Shown: positions 36,934 to 46,139 of the stretch, piece after piece | Position numbering within the stretch: the first letter of the stretch is position 1 | Layout of the letters: each line of letters starts with the position of its first letter | Position numbers and translations under genes: made by a program | The notes under the pieces: generated by a model | The model's database searches: none | Told to the model about the DNA's origin: nothing | What the model saw: only the letters and a program-made list of their open reading frames with translations | NCBI GenBank assembly: GCA_019638455.1 | Contig: JAHBTU010000002.1 | Span: 1 to 64,000 of the forward strand | Length of the DNA: 64,000 nucleotides | Direction: 5' to 3' | Source of the DNA: Saprospiraceae bacterium | GTDB taxonomy: Bacteria > Bacteroidota > Bacteroidia > Chitinophagales > Saprospiraceae

Positions 36934-37377
36934 ATGCAGACACAAATCCTTTTGGACTTTTTTCTACGCGACTTGGATAAGTTGGTGGCAGAGGTAGAGG
37001 CGATGCCAACAGAGGAAAGCCTTTGGCGCGTGGGTGGCGACGTGAAAAACCCGGTCGGCACCCTTGCCCTGCACATAGCAGGCAATCTCCAGCATTTTAT
37101 CGGTGCCATCATGGGTGGCACGGGTTATGTGCGTGCTCGTGCTCGGGAGTTCTCGGCAAGAGACGTAGCCCGGAGGGATATTGTGGCGGCGCTTGCCACG
37201 GCGCGAGATGTCTTGAAATCCGTGTTGGGAAAAATGCAGGATGCACAACTTGACGAACCGTATCCCGCCGAGCATTTTGGGGAAAATCGCACCACTTTTT
37301 TCGCGCTGCTGACACTTTTGACCCACCTGAACTACCATTTAGGTCAGGTCAACTATTTGCGGCGAATCTTTGCCTAA
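36934..37377 (+). CDS. DinB family protein
   Basis: 147 residues. Four-helix DinB fold with metal-ligand histidines in the expected places: LALHIAGNLQHFIGAIMGG near residues 46-64 and LLTHLNYHLGQVNYLRR near 129-145. The latter is the typical C-terminal HxxYHxGQ. DinB-like proteins include thiol-dependent transferases and many of unknown function; the reaction cannot be told here. 28 bp after the preceding gene, same strand. Confidence 0.82.
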   Translation: MQTQILLDFFLRDLDKLVAEVEAMPTEESLWRVGGDVKNPVGTLALHIAGNLQHFIGAIMGGTGYVRARAREFSARDVARRDIVAALATARDVLKSVLGKMQDAQLDEPYPAEHFGENRTTFFALLTLLTHLNYHLGQVNYLRRIFA

Positions 37378-37509
37378 GGAACTTTTGAACATACCTTGGT
37401 TCGCCAAAAGATTTGTCGGGCGCACATGATTGCTCTCCCTGATTTTGAATGAATCACCTCATACACTGAAAACTTGACGACACGAAGCACAAAACACCCT
37501 CCTCCTGAC

Positions 37510-37983
37510 ATGAACGAACAAGTCATCCGCCATTTCTACGAAAGTTTTCAGCGCAAGGACTACCGCGGCATGGCGGCTTGCTACCACCCCGATGCGACAT
37601 TCCGCGACGAAGCGTTCGACCTGAAAAACGGCAAAGAAATCGCCGCGATGTGGCGCATGCTCTGCGAAGCGGGCAAGGATTTGCGCGTGGAATTTTCCAA
37701 CGTTCAGGCCAATGAAAATTCGGGCCGGGCGCATTGGGAAGCTTGGTACACTTTTTCGCGCACCAGCCGGCGCGTACACAATGTCATAGAAGCGCGATTC
37801 GAGTTTCTGGGGGGCAAAATCATTCGCCATGAGGATAATTTCTCCTTCTGGCGCTGGTCGCGACAATCGCTCGGCGCGACGGGTTTGCTACTCGGCTGGT
37901 CGGGATTTTTAAAAAACAAAGTCCGCTCGACGGCGATGAGCGGACTTTGGAAATTTATCGAAAAACATCCTGAATATCAGTAG
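37510..37983 (+). CDS. NTF2-like (SnoaL-type) protein
   Basis: 157 residues from ATG 37510; the upstream ATG at 37474 adds only 12 unrelated residues. FYESFQRKDYRGMAACYHPD at the start and the cone-like alpha/beta pattern through EARFEFLGGKIIRHEDNFSF fit the NTF2-like superfamily. Such proteins are small isomerases, cyclases or ligand binders; activity unknown. Converges with the aldehyde dehydrogenase gene, 12 bp apart. Confidence 0.8.
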   Translation: MNEQVIRHFYESFQRKDYRGMAACYHPDATFRDEAFDLKNGKEIAAMWRMLCEAGKDLRVEFSNVQANENSGRAHWEAWYTFSRTSRRVHNVIEARFEFLGGKIIRHEDNFSFWRWSRQSLGATGLLLGWSGFLKNKVRSTAMSGLWKFIEKHPEYQ

Positions 37984-37995
37984 TCACTTCCCTAG

Positions 37996-39447
37996 TCACA
38001 TCCCTCCCAAACATACATACTTCACTTCCAAAAACTCCTCCAGCCCGTACTTCGAGCCTTCGCGCCCGATACCGCTTTCTTTCATGCCGCCAAATGGCGC
38101 GACGGTGGTGGCGACGAGACCAGTGTTCACGCCCACCATGCCGTAGTCTAGCGCCTCCGCTACGCGAAATACCCGTCCAATGTCGCGCCCATAGAAATAG
38201 GCAGCAAGGCCGTAGGGGGTATCGTTCGCCATTTCGATTACTTCATTCTCGGTCTCAAAACGAGTGACGGGTGCAACGGGGCCAAAAATTTCCTCGTGCA
38301 TGATGTCCATGCGGGCATCCACGTCGGCGAGGATGGTGGGCTCGTAAAAAGTGCCTTGCATCGCGTGGCCGCCTGTGAGCAGTCTTGCGCCTTTCTGTGA
38401 GGCATCGCCTACCAATCGGGCGACTTTTTCTAGTGCTTCGTCGTTGATGAGCGGGCCGATTTGCACGCCTTGTTCGGTGCCGGGGCCGACTTTTTGTTTT
38501 TGCACGGCGACGGTGAATTTTTTCAAAAATGCCTCGTAAACAGCGGTTTGCACAAAAAGACGATTGGCGCACACACAGGTCTGACCAGCATTCCGGTACT
38601 TGGAGGCGATGGCTCCTTCGACCGCCGCGTCCAAATCGGCATCGTCGAACACGATGAAGGGCGCGTTGCCGCCGAGCTCGAGCGAGATTTTTTTCACAGT
38701 ATCTGCGCATTGGCGCATCAGAAGTTTGCCTACTTCGGTGCTGCCAGTGAAGGAAAGTTTTCGCACGATGGGGCTATCGGTCAGCTCTTTGCCGATGGCT
38801 GGGGCATCGAGGCCAGTCACGATATTCAGCACGCCTGCGGGGAAGCCTGCGCGTTGGGCGAGTTCGGCCAAGGCCAAAGCAGAGAGCGGCGTTTCTTCCG
38901 AAGGTTTCAGGACGACGGTGCAGCCTGCTGCCAGCGCGGGTGCTACTTTCCTCGTAATCATGGCGTTCGGAAAGTTCCAAGGAGTGATGGCGGCCACCAC
39001 GCCGACGGGTTGTTTCGTCACCAGCAACCTCATTCCCGCCTGATGTGGTGGGATGACGTCGCCGTAGGCGCGTTTGCCTTCTTCGGCGAACCACTCGATG
39101 AACGTGGCGCCATAGCGGATTTCGCCGCGTGCCTCGGCGAGGGGCTTGCCCTGTTCGAGGGTGAGCAAGAGGCCGAGGTCGTCGGCGTGTTCGAGGATGA
39201 GTTCGTACCAGCGGCGCAGGACGTGGGCGCGGGACGTGGCGGTTTTGGCGCGCCATGCGGGCAGGGCTGTTTCGGCGGCGGCGATGGCGCGGCGGGTTTC
39301 GGCGGCACCCAAGTCGGCGACTTGCGCCAGCACTTCGCCTGTGGCAGGGTTCGTGACTGGGAAGGCTTTGCCGGAGTCGGCGGCGCTCCATTGGCCGTTG
39401 ATGAAGGCTTCGCGGCGGAGCAGGGAGGAGTCTTTTAGAAAGGACAT
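37996..39447 (-). CDS. gabD: NAD(P)-dependent succinate-semialdehyde dehydrogenase
   Basis: 483 residues, the usual GabD length. Oxidises succinate semialdehyde to succinate. Seen: TPWNFPNAMITRKVAPALAA (cofactor binding), FTGSTEVGKLL, the general-base Glu in LELGGNAPFIVFDDAD, the catalytic Cys in NAGQTCVCANR, and a C-terminal PFGGMKESGIGREGSKYGLE. The second Cys two residues after the catalytic one is shared with E. coli GabD. No GABA transaminase gene is nearby. Cytoplasmic. Confidence 0.92.
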   Translation of the reverse strand: MSFLKDSSLLRREAFINGQWSAADSGKAFPVTNPATGEVLAQVADLGAAETRRAIAAAETALPAWRAKTATSRAHVLRRWYELILEHADDLGLLLTLEQGKPLAEARGEIRYGATFIEWFAEEGKRAYGDVIPPHQAGMRLLVTKQPVGVVAAITPWNFPNAMITRKVAPALAAGCTVVLKPSEETPLSALALAELAQRAGFPAGVLNIVTGLDAPAIGKELTDSPIVRKLSFTGSTEVGKLLMRQCADTVKKISLELGGNAPFIVFDDADLDAAVEGAIASKYRNAGQTCVCANRLFVQTAVYEAFLKKFTVAVQKQKVGPGTEQGVQIGPLINDEALEKVARLVGDASQKGARLLTGGHAMQGTFYEPTILADVDARMDIMHEEIFGPVAPVTRFETENEVIEMANDTPYGLAAYFYGRDIGRVFRVAEALDYGMVGVNTGLVATTVAPFGGMKESGIGREGSKYGLEEFLEVKYVCLGGM

Positions 39448-39483
39448 GGGAAAAATGGACTTGTTGCGGGTTCTTTGAGGGGG

Positions 39484-40155
39484 TCAAATTTTTCTTTTCA
39501 TCGCTTCCTGTGGCAGCTCAAAACCGGGCAACACGTCTTCGCCGGAAAGTTTTTTGCCGTCGAGACCCTCTATGATTTCCACTTCGCGGTCTTGCTGGTA
39601 GATGTATGCTTTTTCCTCGTAGGGGTCAATGAGCCAAGCGAGGCGAACGCCGTTTGCCATCCAAGTTTCGGTCATTTTTTGTTGAGTTTTTTTCAAGCGG
39701 TCAGTGGCCGAGCGAACTTCGGCGACGAAATCAGGGACGACTGGCACAAAAATCTCCTCGTCGTCGTTGGAGATGTTTCGCAGGCGCTCTTCGGAAATCC
39801 ATGCCACATCAGGGGATTTGGTAGAGCCATCAGGCAAGTCAAATCCCGAAGACGGTCGGTGCAGTTCTCCCAAACCATGTTGGTTGTGCCACATAAAGAG
39901 AAAGCCGCTCAATTTTGGTTCTCGTTTGCCGGAGCCTCTTTTTACTGGAGACATGATTAAAACTTTTCCATCGGCCTCACGCTCCATCCGAAGGTAGGGG
40001 AAGCGTTCGGCCAACAAAGTAAATTGCTCTTTGCTCATCGGCTCTTCGAATGAAATTGCACCTAATCTGATGACGGCCTCTTCCAGCGAGAGTGTTTCTT
40101 TATCAAAGAGTTCTGCTACCATGTCCTTGTAGTTTGCTCTTGCAAAATAAGGCAT
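39484..40155 (-). CDS. Uma2 family (DUF820) endonuclease-like protein
   Basis: 223 residues. The PD-(D/E)xK-like core is visible as FDLPDGSTKSPDVAWISEER (Asp), VPDFVAEVRSATDRLKKTQQ (Glu and Lys) and NGVRLAWLIDPYEEKAYIYQ. Uma2 proteins are abundant in cyanobacteria and found in many Bacteroidota; nuclease activity is predicted from the fold and the role is unknown. Lies 3 bp from the Cys-cluster gene, same strand, so probably read with it and purC. Confidence 0.88.
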   Translation of the reverse strand: MPYFARANYKDMVAELFDKETLSLEEAVIRLGAISFEEPMSKEQFTLLAERFPYLRMEREADGKVLIMSPVKRGSGKREPKLSGFLFMWHNQHGLGELHRPSSGFDLPDGSTKSPDVAWISEERLRNISNDDEEIFVPVVPDFVAEVRSATDRLKKTQQKMTETWMANGVRLAWLIDPYEEKAYIYQQDREVEIIEGLDGKKLSGEDVLPGFELPQEAMKRKI

Positions 40156-40158
40156 TTT

Positions 40159-40941
40159 TCAATTCATCTCAAACCGCCGCACTTGTGGCGGCTCGGTGTC
40201 GAAGCCGGGGCGGACGAATTTTTGCCAATCGGGGAAAAGTTGTTCCATGCGTTTGCGCAAGCGGCTGAGTTGCACGAGCATGTCGAGGATGTCGTCGGCT
40301 TTTTCGGGCCACCGCCTGCGCAGGATTTCCCACGCGCCGAGGCTGCGCTCTATGGTGATGATGGTGATTTTGGCACTGCCGTTGGCGTCGCTTTGGTGAG
40401 GCGGGTCGCCCCAGATGTCGGTGTCGTGCATATTGTCCATGCCAGATATGGCGCGGCGAGCCTTGACGCTGATGAAGGCGGCGTATCGCAAAATGATTTC
40501 GATGGCCTCTTGGAGGCTGTTCAGCTCGTCGAAGTCAATGGGCAGGTCCATGTCGCTGCGACGCTGTATTTCCACGCCTTTTTCTTCAAAAAACGCTTTG
40601 TTGTTTTTGAAGAAGGCATCCACAGCATTAAGATAGCGCGTTCCTTGCTCCCATATTTCTTCTTCCAGCTTTTCGATGTTGGGGTCTGGCTCGGGTTCGG
40701 GCTGATTGGCGATTTCTTCTGGGTCGAGGCCTGTCTCCCGAATCATTTCGTCCAACATTCGCAGCGCCTCATTGAAGCTGTCGCTGATTTCTTGCCACAC
40801 TTCTTCGTCGGTCATAGGCGTGTCGCGTTGCCAACGCCTCAGTTCGGCGACACCGACGGCGCAGCGTTCGATGAAAACGCAACGCTCGCACCAACGGTCG
40901 CACCAGTTGTGGATGGCGGGTATCATTTTTTCAGATTTCAT
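40159..40941 (-). CDS. Acidic protein with N-terminal four-cysteine cluster
   Basis: 260 residues from ATG 40939-40941, which overlaps the purC stop by 11 bp; an ATG at 40962 is also in frame. The N-terminus has C-x3-C-x2-C-x5-C ([19 protein letters not shown]), a likely zinc or iron-sulfur site. The rest is helical and acidic with a Pro/Glu/Asp stretch ([14 protein letters not shown]). No family recognised. The overlap with purC and 3-bp gap to the Uma2 gene point to one transcript. Confidence 0.7.
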   Translation of the reverse strand: MKSEKMIPAIHNWCDRWCERCVFIERCAVGVAELRRWQRDTPMTDEEVWQEISDSFNEALRMLDEMIRETGLDPEEIANQPEPEPDPNIEKLEEEIWEQGTRYLNAVDAFFKNNKAFFEEKGVEIQRRSDMDLPIDFDELNSLQEAIEIILRYAAFISVKARRAISGMDNMHDTDIWGDPPHQSDANGSAKITIITIERSLGAWEILRRRWPEKADDILDMLVQLSRLRKRMEQLFPDWQKFVRPGFDTEPPQVRRFEMN

Positions 40942-41908
40942 GTGCGAGCCGAATTTGTTCAAGTGCTTTTAAGATGTTGCGCTCGATTCTCGCGGGGACA
41001 TCGTCCGACGTGTCTTTTTCGAACTGCCTTCCTGTAACTTTTTCAAACAACTCAATGTAGCGGTCGGTGATTTCTTGCACAAAAGTTTCGGGCATGAAGG
41101 GCATTGGTTGGCCTTCTTTTCCTTGAAAGCCTTGAGCGATGAGCCATTCGCGCACGAATTCTTTGCTCAGTTGCCGCTGCTTTTCGCCTTTCGCCTGACG
41201 CTCGGCGTAGCCATCGGCGTAGAAATAGCGCGAGCTGTCGGGCGTATGTATTTCGTCCATCAGTACGATATGGCTATCTTTTTTGCCGAATTCGTACTTG
41301 GTATCCACGAGAATCAGCCCTTGCGCGGCGGCCATTTCGGTGCCGCGCCGAAAAAGCGCCCGTGTGTAGGCTTCCATTTGCTCATAGTCTTCTTTTTTGA
41401 CCAAGCCGCGTTTCAGGATTTCTTCCCTTGAAATGTCCTCGTCGTGGCCTTCGTCGGCCTTGGTGGTAGGTGTGATGATGGGTTCGGGGAAAGGGTCGTT
41501 TTCGCGCAAGCCGTCGGGCAGGCGAACGCCGCAGAGCTCGCGCAGGCCAGCGGCGTAAGTGCGTGCCGCATGGCCGGCCAGATAGCCTCGGATGACCATC
41601 TCCACGCGCACGGGTTCGCATCGGTGGCCGATGGCGACATTTGGGTCGGGCATGGCGACGAGCCAATTGGGGCAGATGTCGCGGGTGGCATTGAGAAAGT
41701 GGGCGGCGATTTGGTTGAGCACGGCGCCTTTGTAGGGGATGGGGCGTGGCAGGATGTGGTCGAAAGCCGAGATGCGGTCGCTGGCGACCATCACGAGCAG
41801 GTTGCCGAGGGTATAGACATCGCGGACTTTGCCTCTGTAGAAGGCTGTTTGGCCGGGGAGTCGAAAGTTTGTTTCGTGGATGGCAGTCATGGGTGCGAAG
41901 GTACTCAT
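40931..41908 (-). CDS. purC: SAICAR synthetase
   Basis: 325 residues from ATG 41906-41908 (ATG 41888-41890 is also possible; an upstream in-frame extension to 42004 is not needed). Joins aspartate to CAIR with ATP in purine synthesis. Seen: [14 protein letters not shown] at the start, [35 protein letters not shown], the signature [20 protein letters not shown] and [14 protein letters not shown]. It is longer than the ~240-residue E. coli enzyme and closer to the ~300-residue type. Its ATG overlaps the stop of a small upstream frame as ATGA. Confidence 0.93.
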   Translation of the reverse strand: MSTFAPMTAIHETNFRLPGQTAFYRGKVRDVYTLGNLLVMVASDRISAFDHILPRPIPYKGAVLNQIAAHFLNATRDICPNWLVAMPDPNVAIGHRCEPVRVEMVIRGYLAGHAARTYAAGLRELCGVRLPDGLRENDPFPEPIITPTTKADEGHDEDISREEILKRGLVKKEDYEQMEAYTRALFRRGTEMAAAQGLILVDTKYEFGKKDSHIVLMDEIHTPDSSRYFYADGYAERQAKGEKQRQLSKEFVREWLIAQGFQGKEGQPMPFMPETFVQEITDRYIELFEKVTGRQFEKDTSDDVPARIERNILKALEQIRLAHEI

Positions 41909-42156
41909 GCTAATTTCTCCAGTAGCCACTCTCTGGCGACAATTTCTGGGGTGTTTCTGATTTCTGTTATCAATTTGGCGCGTTTTGGGCTTTTGGCCTG
42001 CCAAGCGTATTTGATGACTTTATCGAGTTTTTTCAAAAAATTGTAGTGGCGGTTCTTGGTTTCCCGGCTGAGCTTGGAGCGTCGGGTTTTTTGGTCGAGC
42101 GCCTTTATGCGGGAGCCGAGGAGGTCGTTTGGAGTTTCCTGCCAAACATTGGTATT
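41905..42156 (-). other. Possible small coding frame upstream of purC, no normal start
   Basis: A frame of 83 codons ends with TGA overlapping the purC ATG (ATGA). It reads as a basic, helical peptide (SREYTK-like and [20 protein letters not shown] regions, ending EWLLEKLA). It contains no ATG and no GTG. A TTG at the NFLKKL position would give ~43 residues. Either it uses a rare start, or it is the remnant of a longer gene, or it is chance. The coupling geometry is the only positive sign. Confidence 0.3.
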
Positions 42157-42188
42157 TCAATGTTTCTGAAACATTGCGCATTATCAAA

Positions 42189-42219
42189 AGCGCCCCGACC
42201 TACTAAAGGTCGGGGCGCT
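42189..42219 (-). terminator. Terminator of the membrane pyrophosphatase gene
   Basis: agcgccccgacct (42189-42201) pairs perfectly with aggtcggggcgct (42207-42219), giving a 13-bp GC-rich stem with a 5-nt loop. On the minus strand it is followed by CTTTTG. It lies 30 bp beyond the stop of the pyrophosphatase gene. Confidence 0.85.
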
Positions 42220-42248
42220 CCATATATGCACCAGAAAAAGGTCAACGG

Positions 42249-44714
42249 TTACTGTTTCTTCTGTTGCTCCTGCCCCTGCTGAGTCGCATTTCTGTCAAGG
42301 CTCTGTGGCTGGGTTGACATACTGGGTTGTGTCGAGAAACCAGAAGGGGGCTGAGAGCCTGTGGTGCCGGGCGATGAAGTGCCGCTGGGGTTAGCGTTGG
42401 GCGATAGTGAGTTTTCACCCTGTATTTGTGGCTGCACCGACGTAGGCATTTGTTGCAGTTGGGAAGCATCCATCTTTTGCTGGAGATTCATTGGGGAGGT
42501 CATCGTGGGCGCATTAAGCGTGCCTTGTGGCATGAGCGGCGAATGTTGATGGCCGGCAGTGTGTTGCCCCAAAATGGGCGCGATAGCCAAACCAACAAGG
42601 CACGACAGTTTGATAAGGATATTCATCGAAGGCCCGGAAGTATCTTTGAATGGGTCGCCCACGGTATCGCCAGTCACAGCCGCCTTGTGGGGGTCTGAAC
42701 CTTTGTAGTAGGTCTTGCCATCAATATCCACTCCTTTCTCAAAGGATTTTTTCGCGTTGTCCCAAGCGCCGCCTGCGTTCGATTGGAAAATGGCCCACAT
42801 CACGCCGCTCACTGTCACACCCGCCATATAGCCACCGAGCGCTTCTGCGCCCATTAAAAAGCCGACGATAAGGGGAGTAATAAGAGCAATGGCACCTGGA
42901 GGAATCATTTCGCGCAGGGCCGCCTTCGTGGAAATTTCCACGCAGCGTTGGTAGTCCGCTTTGCCCGTGCCTTCCAGCAGGCCCGGAATTTCGCGGAATT
43001 GACGGCGCACCTCATTCACCATATCCATCGCGGCCTTGCCCACGCTTTGCATGGCAAAAGCGGAGAAAACCACTGGAATCATGCCGCCCACGAACAGCGC
43101 CGCCAGCACGTTTGCTTTAAAAATGTTGATGCCCTGAATTCCCGTGAAATCAACATAAGCCGCGAACAGCCCCAACGCCGTCAGCGCAGCGGAAGCGATA
43201 GCGAAGCCTTTGCCGATGGCGGCCGTCGTGTTGCCTACGGAATCGAGCACGTCGGTGCGCGAGCGCACATCTTTTGGCAGGTCGCTCATTTCGGCAATGC
43301 CACCCGCATTGTCCGCAATCGGCCCGAAAGCATCAATGGCCAATTGCATGGCTGTCGTGGCCATCATGGCAGATGCCGCAATGGCCACCCCATAAAAGCC
43401 AGCCAGCGTGTATGCGCCCCATATTGCCGCGGCGAACATCACTATCGGCATCCATGTGGACATCATGCCTGTTGCAAGACCCGAAATGACGTTGGTGGCG
43501 TGGCCTGTGGCCGATTGCCGCACGATGTTCAAGACTGGTTTTTTGCCCAGACCTGTGTAGTATTCGGTGATGGCAGAAATCAAGGCTCCGACGACCAGAC
43601 CTATCACAACGGCGAAGAAGACGTTGACACTGGGCACGGCAGTCACGGTAGGGTCGCCAAAGAAGTGCATTCCGATGTGCTTGGGCAACATCCAATTGAT
43701 GATAGGATAGCAGGCAATGCCTGTGATGATGATGCTCACCCAGTTGCCGCGATTCAAAGCGCCTTGCACCTTGCCTGCACTAGCTTCCCCGTCGTCTTTC
43801 ACGCGCACGAGCAACATACCGATTATAGAAAACACGATGCCCAAGCCAGCAATCAGTATCGGCAAGAGGATGGGGCCAATGCCGCCAAACCCGTCGTTGG
43901 ATGCATCGGTGTAGCGCAACACGGAGTTGCCGAGCACCATGGCAGCCAATACCGTAGCCACATAGGAGCCAAACAGGTCAGCACCCATGCCTGCCACGTC
44001 GCCCACGTTGTCGCCCACGTTGTCGGCAATAGTGGCCGGGTTGCGCGGGTCATCCTCTGGGATGCCAGCTTCCACTTTGCCCACCAGGTCGGCACCCACA
44101 TCGGCAGCTTTGGTGTAGATGCCGCCGCCCACACGAGCGAACAGCGCGATGGATTCGGCACCCAAAGAGAAGCCTGCAAGCACTTCCAACACCCGCGACA
44201 TACCAGCATATCCAGCGCCCGCAGCACCGTATTCACCGCCCATGAAAACACTGTAAAATATCGAGAACAAAAGGCTCAGTCCCAAAACGGCCAGGCCTGC
44301 CACACCAAGACCCATCACGGAGCCGCCTTTGAAAGAAACATCCAAAGCCTTGGCCAAGCTGCTGCGAGCCGCTTGTGTGGTGCGCACATTAGCCTGCGTG
44401 GCAATGCGCATACCTGTGTAACCAGCCAGCACAGAGAATAGCGAGCCAATGATAAACGAAACGCCAATCAGCCAATGGCTGGTCGTCACAAGTGTGCTGA
44501 GCCACACCAAAAGAGCGGTGGCAACCGCTACATAAATGGCAAGGATACGATACTCAGCTTTTAGGAACGCCATGGCGCCATCGGCAATGTTTTTGGCAAT
44601 GCCTTTCATTTTTTCGTCGCCTGCGTCTTGCTTAGTCACCCAATTTTGAAGGATGAACATATAAACAAGCCCTATGAAACCGAAAAAGGGTAGAATGTAA
44701 ACCAGAGACTCCAT
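42249..44714 (-). CDS. hppA: Membrane-bound ion-translocating pyrophosphatase, K+-dependent type
   Basis: 821 residues; about sixteen hydrophobic segments. Couples pyrophosphate hydrolysis to H+ (or Na+) pumping across the inner membrane. Seen: catalytic loop [20 protein letters not shown] followed by [20 protein letters not shown] near residue 210, the second acidic cluster [17 protein letters not shown], and NTTAAIGKG. The Ala in the last motif marks the K+-dependent class (Lys in the independent one). H+ versus Na+ specificity cannot be decided here. The last ~105 residues, from about HTAGHQHSP, are an unusual Gln/Ser/Pro-rich tail ending [10 protein letters not shown]. Confidence 0.93.
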   Translation of the reverse strand: MESLVYILPFFGFIGLVYMFILQNWVTKQDAGDEKMKGIAKNIADGAMAFLKAEYRILAIYVAVATALLVWLSTLVTTSHWLIGVSFIIGSLFSVLAGYTGMRIATQANVRTTQAARSSLAKALDVSFKGGSVMGLGVAGLAVLGLSLLFSIFYSVFMGGEYGAAGAGYAGMSRVLEVLAGFSLGAESIALFARVGGGIYTKAADVGADLVGKVEAGIPEDDPRNPATIADNVGDNVGDVAGMGADLFGSYVATVLAAMVLGNSVLRYTDASNDGFGGIGPILLPILIAGLGIVFSIIGMLLVRVKDDGEASAGKVQGALNRGNWVSIIITGIACYPIINWMLPKHIGMHFFGDPTVTAVPSVNVFFAVVIGLVVGALISAITEYYTGLGKKPVLNIVRQSATGHATNVISGLATGMMSTWMPIVMFAAAIWGAYTLAGFYGVAIAASAMMATTAMQLAIDAFGPIADNAGGIAEMSDLPKDVRSRTDVLDSVGNTTAAIGKGFAIASAALTALGLFAAYVDFTGIQGINIFKANVLAALFVGGMIPVVFSAFAMQSVGKAAMDMVNEVRRQFREIPGLLEGTGKADYQRCVEISTKAALREMIPPGAIALITPLIVGFLMGAEALGGYMAGVTVSGVMWAIFQSNAGGAWDNAKKSFEKGVDIDGKTYYKGSDPHKAAVTGDTVGDPFKDTSGPSMNILIKLSCLVGLAIAPILGQHTAGHQHSPLMPQGTLNAPTMTSPMNLQQKMDASQLQQMPTSVQPQIQGENSLSPNANPSGTSSPGTTGSQPPSGFSTQPSMSTQPQSLDRNATQQGQEQQKKQ

Positions 44715-44913
44715 CCGGCAAATCTTATTTTAGTGAGAAAAAAGTTGGTGTAACGAATTGAAAATCACAGAGAACGAGCCGTGTTTGCTCGAAAACGGCG
44801 GCAAAACTACGGAATTTTATTTTCCGGCATAGAAACGGGCGAGTGCCTTGCGGGAAAATTACGCGGCCAAACGACGTTTATGCAGTAATGCCCCCAACCT
44901 TTGGGCCGTCGTT

Positions 44914-44948
44914 TTGTTTTCTGGGGCAATCTTATAGCCGTACCTTTG
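44914..44948 (+). promoter_or_regulatory. Promoter of IPP isomerase gene
   Basis: TTG (44914-44916), 24-nt spacer, TACCTTTG (44941-44948), a perfect TAnnTTTG box 21 bp upstream of the ATG at 44969. The spacer is slightly long. Confidence 0.55.
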
Positions 44949-44968
44949 CCAAACGCTTACACTCCTGA

Positions 44969-46036
44969 ATGGCATCCGACGAACAAAACAAACTGCACCC
45001 CGCCGTGCTCATCGGTCTGACTGACGATGACCCTACGGCTGTTTCAAGAAAAAAAGACCACATCGAACTGGCTTTTAAAAGCAGGGTGGAAGCTGGCGAG
45101 CTGGATGGCCGTTTCTATTATGAGCCGTTGCTCGCGGCGCATCCAGCGCCCGGGTCGCTCGTGCCATTTTCCTTTTTGGGGAAAACACTCCGTGCGCACA
45201 TATGGGTGTCGAGCATGACGGGCGGGACGGCGCTTGCCAATGTCATCAACCACAACCTCGCTCGCGCCTGTGCCGAATTCGGCCTCGGCATGGGCCTCGG
45301 CTCCTGTCGCCAATTGCTTTACAGCGACGAGTTTCTCCCGGATTTCGACGTGCGCGACACCATAGGCAGCGACCAGCCGCTCTACGCCAATTTAGGGGTG
45401 GCGCAAATAGAGCACCTAATAGAGAAGCAAGAGATGGAGCGCATCCCTGCCCTGCTCCAAAAACTACGCGCTGACGGCCTCATCGTTCATGTGAACCCCC
45501 TCCAAGAAGCCATGCAACCCGAAGGCGATGTGTTCAAGCGCCCCCCTTTGGAAACCATTGAGACGCTCACGCAACTGTTTGACATAAAAATCATTGTGAA
45601 GGAAGTAGGGCAAGGCTTCGGGCCAGAGAGCCTGCGGGCGTTGCTTCAGATGCCCATCGAAGCCATTGAGTTCGCAGCGGCTGGAGGCACCAATTTTGCC
45701 AAGCTCGAGCTCCTTCGCAGCGCCCCCGTGAAACAAATGATTTTTGAGAAGATAGCGGCAGTCGGGCACTCCGCCGTCGAGATGCTCGAAATGTCGAATG
45801 TGCTGAAAAAAGAGCTGGGCGAGCGGTGCAAAGTGCGCCACCTTATTATATCAGGCGGGGTGCGCGATTTTCTCGACGGTTTTTATTTGCTAAAAAAATC
45901 CTTGTTCCCGGCGGTGTATGGGCAGGCCTCCGGCTTTCTCAAACACGCTCGCGGCGACTACGCCGAACTGCGTGCTTTTGTGGAGGCACAATTGCGCGGG
46001 CTGGAATTGGCGGAGGCATTTTTAAAGGTAAAATAA
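44969..46036 (+). CDS. fni: Isopentenyl-diphosphate isomerase, type 2 (FMN-dependent)
   Basis: 355 residues. Interconverts IPP and DMAPP using reduced FMN; common in organisms with the mevalonate pathway. Seen: VSRKKDHIELAF near residue 25, IWVSSMTGG near 77-85 (FMN site), GLGSCRQLL, VHVNPLQEAMQPEGD, VKEVGQGFG and the C-terminal SGGVRDFLDGFYLLKKSL. No signal peptide. The HMG-CoA reductase gene follows on the same strand after ~100 bp, making a partial mevalonate-route pair. Confidence 0.93.
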   Translation: MASDEQNKLHPAVLIGLTDDDPTAVSRKKDHIELAFKSRVEAGELDGRFYYEPLLAAHPAPGSLVPFSFLGKTLRAHIWVSSMTGGTALANVINHNLARACAEFGLGMGLGSCRQLLYSDEFLPDFDVRDTIGSDQPLYANLGVAQIEHLIEKQEMERIPALLQKLRADGLIVHVNPLQEAMQPEGDVFKRPPLETIETLTQLFDIKIIVKEVGQGFGPESLRALLQMPIEAIEFAAAGGTNFAKLELLRSAPVKQMIFEKIAAVGHSAVEMLEMSNVLKKELGERCKVRHLIISGGVRDFLDGFYLLKKSLFPAVYGQASGFLKHARGDYAELRAFVEAQLRGLELAEAFLKVK

Positions 46037-46139
46037 TGGTTGGCCGGATGCGCGATAACGGCTTGGAGGAGAAATCTTGCCGCTGTCAGGATGTTCCTCA
46101 ACTTCCTACACCGCATCACGACAACTCGCAAATTTCTGT

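Noticed and set aside
38461..39438. Open frames opposite the aldehyde dehydrogenase gene, and similarly 42948-44441 opposite the pyrophosphatase
   Set aside because: Mirror frames of strongly conserved enzymes; composition rich in Gly/His/Arg, no motifs.
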